A DNA stretch of 64,000 bases from Pyrrhosoma nymphula (Eukaryota; Arthropoda; Insecta; Odonata; Coenagrionidae). Below the pieces are notes generated by a model. That model did no database searches, had not been told where the DNA came from, and saw only the letters and a program-made list of their open reading frames with translations. The stretch covers positions 14,902,599 through 14,966,598 of the forward strand of contig OY754333.1 in assembly GCA_963573305.1 (NCBI GenBank), written 5' to 3'. Positions 1 through 13,214 of this stretch are shown here, piece after piece. How positions within the stretch are numbered: the first letter of the stretch is position 1; each line of letters opens with the position of its first letter. Position numbers and translations under genes: made by a program.

Positions 1-1071
1 TGAAATATTGCCAATAACTCATTTATATTCGTCACATAATGCACATAAGTCCTCATTCTGCGTTATGTAATGTACAATATGCATGTATAATTCTGGATAA
101 GAAACATAAGCCCTGAGAAAGAATTTCGTTATATTACAATCGGCTCTTTTAGTGCATTGCTGTAATTTATTTAATAGCCTCGATTCATCCCTATACTGGA
201 AAGTAGAGCTAACTATATCAACGCTTGGTGTATTTCCCTTACGTTGGCGTTGTAGAATCCACCCTTATTGTCCACATATTAAGTAAAATATATCTATGGG
301 CACGTCTATATTTTTGCAAGGTTTATAAAATTTCTTGAATTGGTATTTTACTAGTTGATGTTGAAAGAGCCCTTGCCCGGACTTTCTAAATTTTCTGGGT
401 CATTTACGAAGTTTTAAAACAATGTAAACCTTCTTGCTTCGCTTGTTTACCTCTTTGTAACATTAAAATTGCTTCTCAAAATATCTTTCATTGCTAGTAA
501 TTTCTATCCGCGACTGATTTTCTTCTGAGGTTAAGGCATTGGGCGTGTGAAATGTCCCAACTATCAGCGCAAAGAAATACATACTCTCTATCTGGACAAT
601 TTTTGCTTTTCGCTTGAGTATGCGATGCATAAAAACTTAAAAAAGGATTAAAATCCTTGTGTTTCAAAGTGGGTTACCGAATCTGGGCCATTTTGCTCTT
701 GCTCTGCATCTGAATAGCATAACCGTATCGTTTATTACTAATATGGAACGTGTTCTCACTTAAACATGCCAAAACATTTCGCCAAAAGTGTTATAATTTA
801 CCACGTATTCCATTGCTTTTATTAATTTTTGTACAATTTTAGAACACTAAGAGATGAATGTTATTGATATTATCTAATATTTATTATATAAAACTCTTAT
901 GAATATTTTCTACCCTTTCAATGCTGACGCACCTGTTTTACCGGATGAATATTTACGTTATTGCCAATTGATTGGATAGAGAGATTCAACTTTAGTGGCT
1001 TATCTTTATTATAATCGGTCTCTTAAGCGACACAAGAGAATTATAAAAATCATTCGGAATTTAATTATTTC
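1..1071. other. AT-rich DNA upstream of Helitron remnant
   Basis: No reading frame here could be assigned to a family. The stretch lies directly 5' of the recognisable helicase remnant, so it may hold the lost Rep part of the same Helitron, but I saw no Rep (HUH) motif on either strand. A reading of the plus strand from about 900 to 1070 has short runs that could be decayed Helitron protein, but the match is too weak to call. Confidence 0.4.
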
Positions 1072-3020
1072 TACTGCTGGCAAATTCCAGAACAATTGAG
1101 ATAGATTGGATGTGATGAAAGAAGAAGAAGCATACACATCATTGGCAGAAGTCATAATGCCAGTTTACTTGCACAACCTGACCTTTATCATTTACGATTA
1201 CTTTTGTACCATGTAAACGACGCTACAAGTTTCGACGGCCTTCTTAACTTTAATTACATTAAATGAAAATATGCCTGGCCAGGGGTCTTTATTTGATGAC
1301 CAACAATGGATTGAAGGTCTACGAGTTTCGGCAATGTCAAAAATCCCTAGAATAATGAGAACACTTTTTACACAAATTCTTATTTTTGGGTGCCCTGAAC
1401 ACCCAAAAAACAAATGGTCAATGTTCAAAGAAAACTTAGCTGAAGATTTTATCAAAGATGCTGGGAGAAATAATGGTTCAGTCGAGGAAGCTTCTAAACG
1501 AGCTTATCAAATAATTGCGTACAAAATTAATACTGAAGCGACTGGATGTAGGAACTTTCATTACTGGATACAAAATGTTGGCATGGAAGGGATTGCTAAT
1601 TATGAAATACTTGAAAATTTAGTATTAAGTGATGATGAAACTGCTTCTCTTGGAGGTTGCATGTACCATTCCCTTAAAGGCAGGCAAATTGAAATCGTTG
1701 AACCACTTCTTTGAGCTCTTAATGATGAAAATCCTGAACCAAAATGTTTTTATTTGCTGGACCTGGTGGAACAGGAAAACCTTTTGTACACAAAACTTTG
1801 TTCTACCTAATTAGAAAGTGGCATTAAAAAGTCAAGCGGAACTTTCAAGCTTTTACTGGAATTTCAGCTATTCTTCTACCTGAGGGTCGAACTGCACACA
1901 AGACGTTTGGACTTAAGGTTCCCTTGATATCAGAGTCTATTAGCAACATCAAACCTAAATATACTAAAGCAAAGGAACTTGCTCACATATACACCTATGC
2001 TTCCTAAATACGGACTTCATAATATGGATCAACTACTTCGAGCTTTAGGTAATTCGAATATGCCATTTGGTGGAAAGATTGGGGTTCTTGCTGGAGATTT
2101 TTGTCAGTGTCTACCTGTTCAACCAAGAGCCAACAGAAGCGAAATTATTGATTTATCTATTTAAAAAAATTCCATTATGGTAATATTTTAAAACATTTTC
2201 TCCTTAGGAAAATAGGCGTGTTGATATAGAGAAAACAGATTTCGCTAACTATTACAAGTTGGAAATGGAGGATTACCACAAAATAGTTTAGATGAAATTG
2301 ATATTCCTGAAGCTATACTTTATAATGGCGACTTAATTTCTGAAGTCTATGGAAATTACCTTATTAGTAATAGGTATGAAGAAAGGAAAAAGAGAGCTAT
2401 ATTGGCTCCTTTGAATAAAGACGTTGCAAAAATAACTTCTGAACTCATAGAACAACTTCCAGGTGAAATTAAAATTTACAGAAGTTGTGATTCAGTTAAA
2501 AAAGAACCCCAAGGTGAAATTTAAATTACTCCATAATTCCTCCACTCAATTGACATTGGAGGTTTACCACTTCATGAACTTAAACTAAAAAAAACACAAT
2601 AATTATGCTTTTAGGAAATGAAGTTGTCTTAGAAGGGTTATGCAATGGTACAAAAATTATAGTTACCGAATTATGCAGTAATATAATTAGATCAAAAATT
2701 GTTACTGGCGAATGTAATGGAAAAGAAGTACACATTCCATGATATACAATAGACTCGAGTAAAAACAAACATGGATGTGCAATGCAAAGACATCAGTTTC
2801 CAGTAAGGCCGGCATTTGTGATAACAATACACACATCGCAGGATCAATATTTGATTATGCTGGTCTTGATTTACGGACGTTTGTTCTTATGCATTGAATG
2901 TAATACGAAGATTTATCAAGAGTTGAATGTGCATGTGTGTGACTTGCAGTTTGAAAATACTACTGCCAAAAGAAAATCTTCGCTACACACGGAACGTTGT
3001 ATGGAAGTATGCTCAGCATA
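1072..3020 (+). pseudogene. Helitron Pif1-like helicase pseudogene
   Basis: The order of conserved blocks is that of Helitron helicases. First comes the linker region (IIGR near 1138, then LRLLLYHV and ATSFDGLLNF near 1195-1250) with one in-frame stop. The frame then shifts at about 1265 into the segment with WIEGL and LAEDF. The Walker A block GPGGTGK is at 1759-1779 in another frame, and the usual following Thr is Pro. GRTAHKTFGL follows. The Walker B DEAPM block reads YTPM, so its Asp-Glu pair is lost. MPFGGKIGVLAGDF and LPVQPRANRSEI follow at about 2060-2150. Next come IDIPEAILYNGDLI, LAPLNKDVAKI, GGLPLHELKLK, GLCNGTKIIV, QFPVRPAF and a frame-shifted GLDLRTFV and LSRV, ending near RNVVW at about 3000. 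There are several frameshifts and stops. The identification as a Helitron helicase is firm, and function is excluded. Confidence 0.88.
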
Positions 3021-3443
3021 ATGATAATATAAATTTGAATAATCAAAACTTGCCATCAAATATAAATAAATAAGAACGTGATAAAAAAGATATCTTTATC
3101 ATAAATCTGGAAGATTTTAATTCTACTTAGCAATGATGATTAAATGTACTTTTGGTTTCCAGTATTTTTGCTTTTAATATTTATACCATTTGCTGTCAGT
3201 ATTTTTGCTGTTCGTTTATGAACTATTTATTACTTTATATAACATATCAACATTATTTAGTTACCTTTTGAAATAAAATATTTTGTTATTATTTATTTTA
3301 TTCAATTATTGATTGAATAACATAGTATAACACAATAAACACTTAAATTTAATAACTTCATCAAATTTTAGGCTGAACGAAGCTCATATCGAGCAACGTT
3401 CAAGCCGAGCGAACCGAAGCGAAGCTCGGGCTCCCGGTACTAA
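1072..3443 (+). mobile_element. Degenerate Helitron, 3' part with Pif1-type helicase
   Basis: This is a decayed rolling-circle transposon. The visible part is the SF1 helicase half of the Rep-helicase protein, followed by about 420 bp of non-coding DNA and a candidate 3' end. That end has the arm CCGAGC (3405-3410), the arm GCTCGG (3424-3429), then ten bases, then CTAA at 3440-3443, matching the hairpin-spacer-CTRR layout of Helitron 3' ends. The base after CTAA is G, where an insertion between A and T would leave T, so the end may be mutated or misplaced. No 5' TC end was found, so the element is truncated or starts left of the window. It is too damaged to be autonomous. Confidence 0.75.
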
Positions 3444-4840
3444 GCTTTATCTGTTCTCCTTTTCAATAAATTACTCTGTCAGTTTAATGACATTGTTTCA
3501 TTTTCATCAGTCTTTAGAATTAAAAAAAATAAAAATCATAATGAATATGGAGACAGTGCTGCAGTGCTATATTGCCTGTGTTTGGAGCAATGCTATGTAA
3601 AATTTTTAAAGAAAAATGATTTCATAGTCTTAAATTAATTTCCTTATCATTATATTTTTGCAGGTGAGTGTCTGAGTTACCATCTATCGTTGCTAACTTT
3701 GCTGAATGTAAGTAATCAATTATTTCTTATTAAAAGTGCACTTTGTTTCTATGAACACCAATTATGTGTTTTCTGTTGCTTTGAGTGAATGGTTCTACTT
3801 ATATTCATGAAGACAGTGGCAATTCACATATTAAGATAGTATACTGGCTTTCTTGATACGATTGACTTTGCATTGTTTCAAATTTATTTTTAATTTGATA
3901 TTTCTAAAAGTATGCTCCAATCGATTCAATGCAGAGCGAACAAAGCGAATAATTTTCATCAATTTTAAATACACATACCTATATGATTTTTTCTCTGTTG
4001 GCAATGCTAGAATAGATAAAAAATGTCTACATTATTTGAATAGACCAAAGAGACTAGCCTTCTATGATAACCTACTCACTATGATATTCTTTCGAGCCTC
4101 TATTATTTTTTTCTCATTTATGCTTTGCTTTCATGCTCAAATTATTTGATAACTTTTAATATTCCCCGCCCATATAAATAAATGTGGCAGTATTCATATC
4201 TATCCTCCATAATATATGGCCATTTTTTCACACTAATCACTCGTGTGTTTACATATATTGAAGTTACCTTTTTATAGTCCTTAGTTCAGTTTTTAAAATT
4301 TTTAATTGCCAACCAAGGTTTGTCCTTTTGATGTAATTTTCAAGATCATCAGTCGAAACCTTGGCGGGCAAGTGAAATGAAAGGTTTTGCGTTGGGGACC
4401 ATACAAAGTTTAATTAATCTCATATGAAAAATCGAGTACCACAGAGTCACACCAGAAATAAAGTCCAATCATATGTTGTTTTTAGTGCTTTGTGTTTTTA
4501 CTTTAAGCATTTTTTTAATTTGTTTCAAGAAGACATGCACCCTTAAATTTCACACGCAATCCAATCCTGTCAATCTGTGCCTTCTTTTAACAGCTGAAAC
4601 GTTCCCAGTCACACTCGAGCTTCGTTGAAATAAAAACAATGTATCATAATAAATATAGATTTTCAGTCTGATATATTTCATTCAAATGGTTCGGCTGCGA
4701 GTGGGGGCCAGAGAGGATGAGGGAGGTTTCTATGGAAATTGCTGTGATTCCTCAACGATGGAAATCAATGTGCTCCCCCCACGGCGAAGCCTTTGGCTCC
4801 CGAAATTAAGACCCACTTAAGTTAACCGAAACCTTTCGCC
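3444..4840. other. AT-rich DNA, no gene seen
   Basis: Apart from the short inverted repeat at 4308-4369, I see no recognisable coding frame or known repeat. The longest plus-strand frame (3853-4149) is Phe/Ile-rich, as expected by chance in AT-rich DNA. Confidence 0.5.
4308..4369. repeat. Short palindrome with GGTTTCGAC core
   Basis: The left arm (4308-4325) reads GCCAACCAAGGTTTGTC and the right arm (4352-4369) is the complement of GCCCGCCAAGGTTTCGAC, giving a near-match stem with a 26-base loop. The arm on the reverse strand contains GGTTTCGAC followed by GATGATCTTGA, which resembles the core seen at 18.8, 39.2 and 53.1 kb. Membership in one family is inference. Confidence 0.5.
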
Positions 4841-4849
4841 GTTCTACTT

Positions 4850-6040
4850 GCCGCTCCTTCCACTGTTGTGCGAGTCAGTTAAAGTGGAGGGGGGTGGGGC
4901 GGAATTGGGGGCTTGGGGGTGTGGGGGGTGGGAGATTCCCACCGATCATCAATCTCCACTATCAGGGACCTACCCCTCCCCTTCCCATACTCTCTGTTTT
5001 TCCCACCCACCCCCAATGCTCCTCAATTTCGCCAATCCCTTTCACTCTCGTTATTGGCCAATTATTCCCTCTTTTGTCCCCCTCCCCCACACACATAGCT
5101 TTCCAACCTCTCCCTCAACGCACGTATCCCAAAAAGCAACCAATCAAAACCTTAGGGGGGAGGAGGGGGGTTCTCTTCCACCCACCGACACCCTTTTCGT
5201 GGGATCAGTATCGCCAAAACTCCCTCAATTCACTTAAAACCTCCCCCCCCCCATCCACGATCTTTGCGCCATCCGCAAGGTCTGTTCTCCACCCTTTACA
5301 GCTCCGCTACCTCTCTTTCGCCTACGATGGGTTGAAGGGAGGAGTGGCCCATGAGACTGCCTCTTGCTACCTCCCTCCTCACCCATTACCCACCACCCAG
5401 CCGTTATAGGTATACCCAACCACCCCCAAAGTATAGCCGGTCCCAACCGTATTCCCTTCCTTCTCCTCAAACCGTTCCCGGAAACCTTCCCACCTTCCCT
5501 CGCATCCATTTACAAATTTTATTCGTGTGCTCGGTATCGTCATTTGGGGATATAATGGTCCGTAGTGGAGCTTAAGATTATATTTAAACACAATTAACGA
5601 AGAAGATCGCAGTGGCTCAGACCTTCCGTTTCCTTTATCACATGCATCCCCTCTCTTATTCTCCATGAAATCGGTTTCTCCCTCTCGACCTCTCTCTACC
5701 GTTCCTACTTTCTTCTCATCCCGCATACCTGCCTGCCCATCCCATTTTCAACCCCCCCCCCTTCGAAAAACCTCCCCCGAAAACTGCGAAATTCCGTCCA
5801 TTAGGGGACATTATCGGAGGCCCTTATCGGAATTAGTAGCACGCGAGAGAGAGACTGCGGAGTTACCTTGGACCCTTGGAAGCAGTGAAAGGGAAAGGGA
5901 GGGTTCGATGCTAAGGGAATAATAGGGAATATGCGGGGGGCTGGGCCTTATCTTTTACCTCGCCCACTTCCTCTGCCACGCAATTTCCCCAAAGGGTCCC
6001 TCTGCTCCACTCTCTGATTCCCCGCTCCCAGCCGTGTCCC
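4850..6040. other. GC-rich island, pyrimidine-rich plus strand
   Basis: About 1.2 kb of C/T-rich sequence with frequent CCCTCC and CCCACC words and a C10 run at 5243-5252, bordered on both sides by AT-rich DNA. The open frames here translate into Pro/Ser-rich low-complexity peptides on the plus strand and Gly/Arg/Glu-rich ones on the minus strand, with no domain. I treat them as composition artefacts, not genes. Confidence 0.55.
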
Positions 6041-9000
6041 CTCCTAATGTCCTCAGGCCCTTCTTGTTCATCTTGTTTGGTATACTACTAAGAAGCTGTG
6101 CAGTTATTCATCACTACCAGCCTTCAATCTCTGAATTTATGTGCCCTATATCTCCGTTTCTCTTCTCCCTGCCTCTTGGCATACGTATTTTGTCCTTCGA
6201 ACTCTATGCCTCAAATTCCGTTTTATTACTTCACATTGCCGTATCACCGTATGTGCCGGTGTTCTCATACTCCGCCATGTTTGTGTGCACATTTTCCGTG
6301 CACGCAAACCCTAACGCGTAAGAATTTAGGGCTAAATATTAATAAATACTACTATTAATAATCATAATCAGCAGCAATTTATCAGAAAGTTGGTTTTGCT
6401 GCAACTCTTCACTCGTTCCCACTTTCAAATAACCATTAGTTCATTTCTATTGTGTCCTTAATTTGCCCTTGCATTCCATCCTTAGTTTTTTTCATGAAAT
6501 TATTCCAACTTTTTTTTTTCCAACAAAGATTTTCATTTCAACATTGTTTTTAGGAGGCTTCCTCTGAATATCTGTATTTATAAGCTTCTCTTATACATAG
6601 CCGTTGTCATAAAACGTTTTCCCTCTACACTTTTCGTAGATTTCTTCATTGAATGTAGGACTAAAATAAAAAATCATTTAATAATGCTCGAGATTTTTTA
6701 ATTGCTCGCCAAATTTGGGAAAAAATATCTTGATCAGTTCATCTATATTTTTCATCTGGTCCTGAAATCCGGGTTCATTACTCTGGGAAGAATGTTGTTA
6801 AGATGAATTTTAAAACCAGTCTTCTCTGAAATTGCATCGTGACAACATTCTCGATAGGAGTTATATCCACAACTAAGTGGTATAATTCGTAGATAGGCAT
6901 TAAATTCTGATGTTTAACAGCTAATAACATACTAATAAGTAACGTTATGGTGTGATCCATACCTAAATAGCAGAATACAATGTATTCCACCTCAAACGTG
7001 TCTGGCTACGTGATAAATGAAGTGTCACAGGTTAGGTAATTTAATCAAAATACACCTCGAGCGTGAATGCATAATTTGATTTAATTTTTTGGTTAAAGAC
7101 AATTTGAATATCGGGCTACGGAGGAGTGAGTCAGTTAAATTATCTCTCTTGATAGAATCATTCAATTTTTGCGAGTTAAATATCTTTTGCCATAGTTTTA
7201 TTTTTCTGCACTGTCTCGTTCAATCATATCAGTTACAGTTCTGATTCAATTAGTTATTTGCTTTGTAATTCTTCCTGCAGTGATATTTCTCTCCACTCTT
7301 CTCTACTCCCATTTTATTAAGTATTCATTGCGTTATTTGCATACTATTCTAGCTTTATTTTCTGTCACACTTCTTCCCTTTTTTACCTCAATATAATTTT
7401 AATTTTTCATTCATAAAATACGTTATTTATGCAATTATAAGTTATGGGATAAATAAATAATTTTCCAGGATGTAATATTTTCAGATAAGGCTTCCAAATT
7501 TAAAATTGACTAGACTTTTCGGAGGCTGTTTGTTTTTATTAATCACATATAATGCCCTTTTTTAATTAATGTCCCTAAAAAGATTTACTCTCCATTTCCT
7601 TAGATCACATTTATGTTTGGGATTTAATTACACATACTCCATACTCCACGTCAATCCTTTCTTTCCTTAAATTTCTTGTGCATTTGCTCATTTATCTATT
7701 TAATTCTAGATATTTTGCCTGGGCAAGCATTCATTCAAACAATATCTACCTTTGGATTGTTCAACCCAACGATGTGTGGCAGGGACTTACCTTATGTGCG
7801 TAACTGTGACCAAAAATGTTTTTAAAAATTTCCCTTTAGAGCAAGTAAACGGCTATTGAAAACTTGTACTTGAGTTTATCTTGTAAAGACCAATGGTTCA
7901 CTTATTATTTACCCAAAATCCCAGTTTTCACGGAGGCTCCATCTTCTCGGTTTTCGTGGCAACATTTATTTAAACATCTTCAAAATATAATTATTGTATT
8001 TATTGTGTTTTTATCAGACCTCAGGAATTATTTATGCATCTCATTTTTCTACTAACACAGAGTTCATTAGTCTTTAAGGACACTATTTTCCTGATAGGTT
8101 AACAATCTATTCCCCAACCCCAGAATTACGGCTAAATGCTACTATTATTGTTCACTTTCGAAGGCTGTATCTTTTGAATGGTGGGATTTATCTCATTTGT
8201 GATGACATCGTTTTATCGTGGAATTTAATTGCCTTCAAAATAGCACGAACCGCGTCGTTCTACGCCGCTTGGTTTAAATGTTATGGATCTTTTAAAATAT
8301 TGCCGTATTTTGCGGTGGAGAAATTTTATCAATAATTTTCGTAGGATCCATTTTTGATAAAGCTTAATCTCTGCTTAATATGCAGGGATATAAGAAATAG
8401 CAGACTCTGTACTGTATGTTATTCTCAAAAAAATAATATGATAAATTTTCTCCATGTAGCATATTTTCAGAATGTTTTTCCGTTGCATCAACTCGGGAGG
8501 AGGTGTGATCCATTACATTTTTCGTGATTCATAGATGTTGGTTGAGTAAAATACGTACTACCACTCGTATTTCTAAGAAAGGAATACATTTAGGATCATC
8601 AGTGATGTGCTATTTTAACTTCGGCAGTAATACCTTCAGCTTTAAAATAAAAGGTAGTGCTTTTGTTGTTTGTCTAAAAAATTATATGTGATGGAGTATT
8701 TACTCTCCAAACATCTCACCATAAGTATTACTATTTGATATGGGAAAGCAGCGTTTAAGAAGTCGACGTTTACGTAAAATTTGGCGAGATTCTTTCTTTT
8801 CATGATTCCTTTGAAATGTATCTTCATATTCATTATAGCCATTTATTTATACTTTTAAAAGCACGTAACTTTATAAAGTGTTACTCATTGCTGAATAGAG
8901 TCTAACCAATTAAACTGTTCTACGATGATTTCTCAGTAAGAATATTCAGCAGCTTTGGAGTATCTTTTGATTCGAAGGTTTTAATAGAATTATGTAATTA

Positions 9001-9170
9001 TGCTACTCATTTAGAGTTCGTACTTCTGCCCTTTTCAAGTATTTTATTACGGTGGTAATAGTTCAAGCATTTATAAGCAATTCATGCTAGAGGTTATTTG
9101 CTAAATGAGACTGGAAAAATAAATATATCTCTACTGAAAAAAATAGTAGGAAGCACTAGGATTTTCCCTC
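6041..9170. other. AT-rich DNA, no gene seen
   Basis: Three kilobases of unremarkable AT-rich sequence. No transposase, reverse transcriptase or helicase block, no long inverted repeat and no tandem array was noticed on either strand. Confidence 0.45.
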
Positions 9171-9960
9171 ACCTCTGTTTCGCTCTCAGCCCGTGGCATT
9201 CTAAACCCTCACCCGACCTGTATTTTTATACCCCCACGTATTTATAATCCCTTGGCATTTATTCCATCACACCACATCCTCTCATTCATCGTCCCTTTCA
9301 TTCTCCTTCACCACACATCCACTCGTGGGAGTCAGCAACTCTGAAAACCCGTTCACAAACGCCTACCCACAATGGAATCGCCCGAGGAAAGGGGTCGCGT
9401 CTAAAGCAGTCGAGAAGGATCGGGGTTTTGGGGAGAGAGAGGGAAAGGTGAGGGAGATGTATGTAGTGTGTGAGAAGAGACTCCGCGAGTTAGTCGGTGT
9501 GTATAAAAGGCTTTAAAGGGCGTCTTACTCGAGGAGGCTCGGGAAAAAGGGTTGGTTGGGGATATAAACCCCCGGCCGGTCCTTGGGATCTCTCTTCACA
9601 ACTCAGCCCTTCTTTCTCGCGTCACCCTGTCTTCGCAGGGAACAATGCGTCCTGTTTTCCAGCGGCTAAGTATGCGGCTTTCGGGGGAGGTTGGGAAATC
9701 TCTCCAGCAGGGTTGAAGGGGGATGGTAAGTTCCTCCCCCCCCCCCACCCCCCCCCCCCGGTTCCCTCGGGGTGCAAGAAAGGGGCCGTGAGGGTTTTTC
9801 GATGATACTGCATCTGTTGACTATCCGTTTTACTTGCGGCTCCTGGGAAGAGATTGGAAAAGACCGCAGTGGGACCGGCGGTCTGGCGCTAAGGGGGTGT
9901 GGAAAAGTAAGTGGTTTCGCTTTTAACGAAGGGTAGGAAAGAAAGATGGGAGGCGGACGG
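9171..9960. other. GC-rich island with long C homopolymers
   Basis: This is a moderately GC-rich block. It carries a C11-A-C12 run at 9736-9759 and a TATA-like word (GTATAAAAGG) at 9499-9508. No Inr-like element or following gene was seen, so a promoter is not claimed. Open frames are low complexity. Confidence 0.45.
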
Positions 9961-12681
9961 AGTGTTGTGTGCGTGCTACTAAAGGGGTGCTATGTTTCTC
10001 TCCGTGAAACAATAGGGCCTTTGGTTTTATGAGAGCCTTCCTTGAGCTCGATTGCTTTGTGTTCGTGTTTATGTGTGGGTGGTCATGAATGGGTACTTCT
10101 TGGGTTTTCATAGACGCCTTCTGACTTTTTAAAGTAGTCAGTCATGATAAAATAGTCGACTTCTGATAAGACTATACATCTACATAATACCCTGAAATTC
10201 ACCTCAAGGGGGTTCCAGAGGGATTGAATTTGCACAAGCATAAACAAAACTTTATCTTTTTAAAGTTAATGAATCTCTGAAAACGCATGCGTACGCCAAA
10301 ACTAACAAATACCTAGCAGAATTGAAAACTTCACTAACTTGCACTAACCCAGCGGTAGTCATTAAATTTTTATTTTCGGTATTTTAGTGAAGTTCCTCGA
10401 GGATGTGAACATGGATTGCAATATCTTAGAAAATTGAACGCTTGTTGTACGGTTTTACATACGTTGTACGTACCGTGCCTTGTGTTCCTATTCATGAAAG
10501 AGGAAAATTTAATCATTAATATATTTTTCTTGATTTTGGCTAATAGCCTTATTTGAATGGTATACTTAAGTAAAATGACTAATAATTTAACTATTATTAT
10601 TTTAGCCGTGTAACCACGAGTTTTTTGTTTTTCATTCCGCTTAGATGAGCAGTATGTAATGCACCCATTTTAAAAATATACGATCTATTGTAATTCTAAT
10701 GATTCCCAAAAGCTTATTCTTTCCATTCTAGAATGCGTCAACATGCAATGGAAAGAGCTTTTTTAGTTGATTGAGCTATATATTTCTCTCGATGATTGTA
10801 TTTAACGCAGTGAATGATAGTCGTTCTTTTGTATTTATCATTACTTTTCGTAGTCCTATCCCCGGAAAAGCTTCTCATTAGAAAGGTTTTGCACGGTAGT
10901 CCGGATACAAGACTCCAACATAGACATTTCCAAACTTTTAGCTAAGTACATAGTTAACTTAAGATTTCTTCAAGAATATCTTTAACAATTTTCCGAGAAG
11001 TTAATACCTACGCTATATTTTTGGCATAAACTTGGAACATCAAGATTCATTTTTCTTTGTAAGACCTTTATTTTTTGTGATGCTCCTAAAACTACAGAAG
11101 TTGTTGCCAGATATTCATTCATTTCTACTTCCAATTAATGAGCCTACTTATTTCACGATATCAAATACATCTCAATCAAATATTTGAAACTCAAAATCGG
11201 CATAATTATTTGCGCTCAGAAATCGGAGAATTAAATTATCATTCACACAGCTAGTACACTGCTGGATAACCCATGATATACCTAACGGTTTCTCACTAAT
11301 ACGTTGGCCAGTAACCTAGATTATATCTCTTTTCAAAAATATTTTAGATGCCTTAGTGGGTATTTTTACTAAATTTTCAGCTTTACACATTCATTGAATT
11401 GGTAGGTACTTAGCCGAAACTATGACAATTATTTAATTAGCGGAAAATTTAAGACAAAGCAGACGCATAACTCTCGTCCAGTCATTTTATAATAATCATT
11501 TTTAATCCAATATACATTTAAATAATGCGTCAGTAATGCTTTGCTAGCGGAATGTTTGTAGTCTTTACCTTCCTGTAACACTAAGCAAGGCGTCAAGCGT
11601 TTTGCTAATGGCTCACCAATAATCGAGGCGCTGCAGTCGTAATTTAAAAAGAACGAAGGGCGAATGAATCACATAAAATAATTTTTTTTGCGCTATAAAA
11701 TATTTTTTTGCCATATCAATCGCTACTATGACTAGGAATGAAATATAACAACCCCTGACCGTTCAAACTGGGAAGATAAAACAGGATCTTGATATGTTGC
11801 AGATATAATATTCTTTTTTCAATGGGATTCCGCACGATTAGGATCAGTTTTCTTGCTTTATATAAAGTATTTACATGAAGTTAAAAGTATTGTTTTGATG
11901 GGCGATGGTGATATATTAATTTATTTCCCGAGTCTTCGAGGATGAATGTCAGTTACCTCACTTTGTATTCAATTTCTTACACGAACGACCTTGAAGGCAG
12001 CAGAAATATAAGAGGAAGCGACCTACGGGTAAAGATATCGATTTTAGCCGAGTGATCGATACTTCGATAAAATAGGTTCGTAAATTGAATTTTTATCTTA
12101 CACACTTTTTTGTCCAAGAGAGGACATACAAGTGCCTGATAAGTTATCACGGATATTTACATCAGTGCATATCTTTTCCTAATCTGCCTACTTGTAACCA
12201 GGCCAAATTTTTCCATTGATATCTGTGTCCGTTAACCTTTGGGTTGCGTGAGTTAAAAAGTATAAATTTCCTGTTCCGGATTTTGAGCCTCTAAAATATT
12301 TATTTTATCATCGAAATGTGTGTCAAAAATTCAATTTACGGAATAGTACACATATCAAAGCTGTGGAAAAAGCGAATCACTGCTGAAATTTGTACGATCG
12401 AAGGGCGAATAGTTTATTAATGTGGCATTATTGAGCGCATGTTGCATCTTTTGTGGATCTTTTGAACGCTCTGCATCTCTTTCCTGAAGTATTAACGTTA
12501 ATTTATCTCATATGTAATATTTTTTGCGGGATATTTTGCTCTCCTTATATTGAAACTAATGAATTGTTGGTGTAAATATACTTTTTATGAAGAGAATTAT
12601 TAAAGGAGAGAAAATATTTATGGCACAGAATATGGCATTATACGATCCCTATGCCTAAAAAAGGACTGCAAATACTGCAAA
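9961..12681. other. AT-rich DNA, mostly featureless
   Basis: Aside from the LINE-tail-like fragment at 10179-10226, no coding remnant or repeat structure was recognised on either strand. Confidence 0.45.
10179..10226 (-). repeat. Fragment resembling the L2-like LINE 3' tail
   Basis: The plus strand reads CATCTACATAATACCC, then a diverged stretch with CACCTCAAGG. The reverse complement of the LINE end at 60.63-60.67 kb begins CATCTACATACTACCCC and continues with CGCCTCAA. Order and spacing agree, so this looks like a decayed 3' tail of the same LINE family, or of a SINE that borrows it, inserted on the minus strand. The fragment is short and the match is by eye. Confidence 0.5.
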
Positions 12682-13214
12682 TCTTATATATACGAGCGCT
12701 AGCGCGAGTCTTATATTAATAAAAAAGAATGTTTGTTTTGTTCGTGTTTTATGCACGTCAATACAATCCATCCGATTGCGGTGAAACTTTGGTGAGTTGT
12801 TGCGCGCGTGCCCGTAAAGATTTCTGAATTTTAAAAAATGGTAACTTTTGGTGTTGTTTTTACCTCAATATTGTTAATATTTACTTCCATAAGAAAAGAA
12901 TTGCATTCGGAGCTGACTTTTCTTTAATTAATTTTTTAAATTACTCGCACTCAAGATATTGGATGAAGATTTGTATCATAGAACGCATAAAAGAATGTAG
13001 TATTTAATTCTTTCATTAAATTTTCTTATACATTTCGTTTTTGCCGAAATATTGCGTTTTAATCTCGAAATTCATCAATTTTCTTTCTTTTCAATAATAC
13101 AAAATTTCCTTGGCAACCAGGCGTGAATATCCATGTAATAGCGATTTTACGAACCTCTGCAGCATTTAAATGCCAGTTTCAGTGACTAATTTGAAAGTTT
13201 AAGTCAAAAGACTA

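Noticed and set aside
1..1071. Helitron Rep domain upstream of the helicase
   Set aside because: No HUH motif or catalytic Tyr pair was visible in any frame, so only the helicase half is claimed.
4894..5409. 171-codon plus-strand open frame
   Set aside because: Three overlapping plus frames and two minus frames cover the same C-rich island; none has a domain.
9499..9508. TATA-box promoter (GTATAAAAGG)
   Set aside because: No initiator at the right distance and no gene downstream; single TATA words are common by chance.
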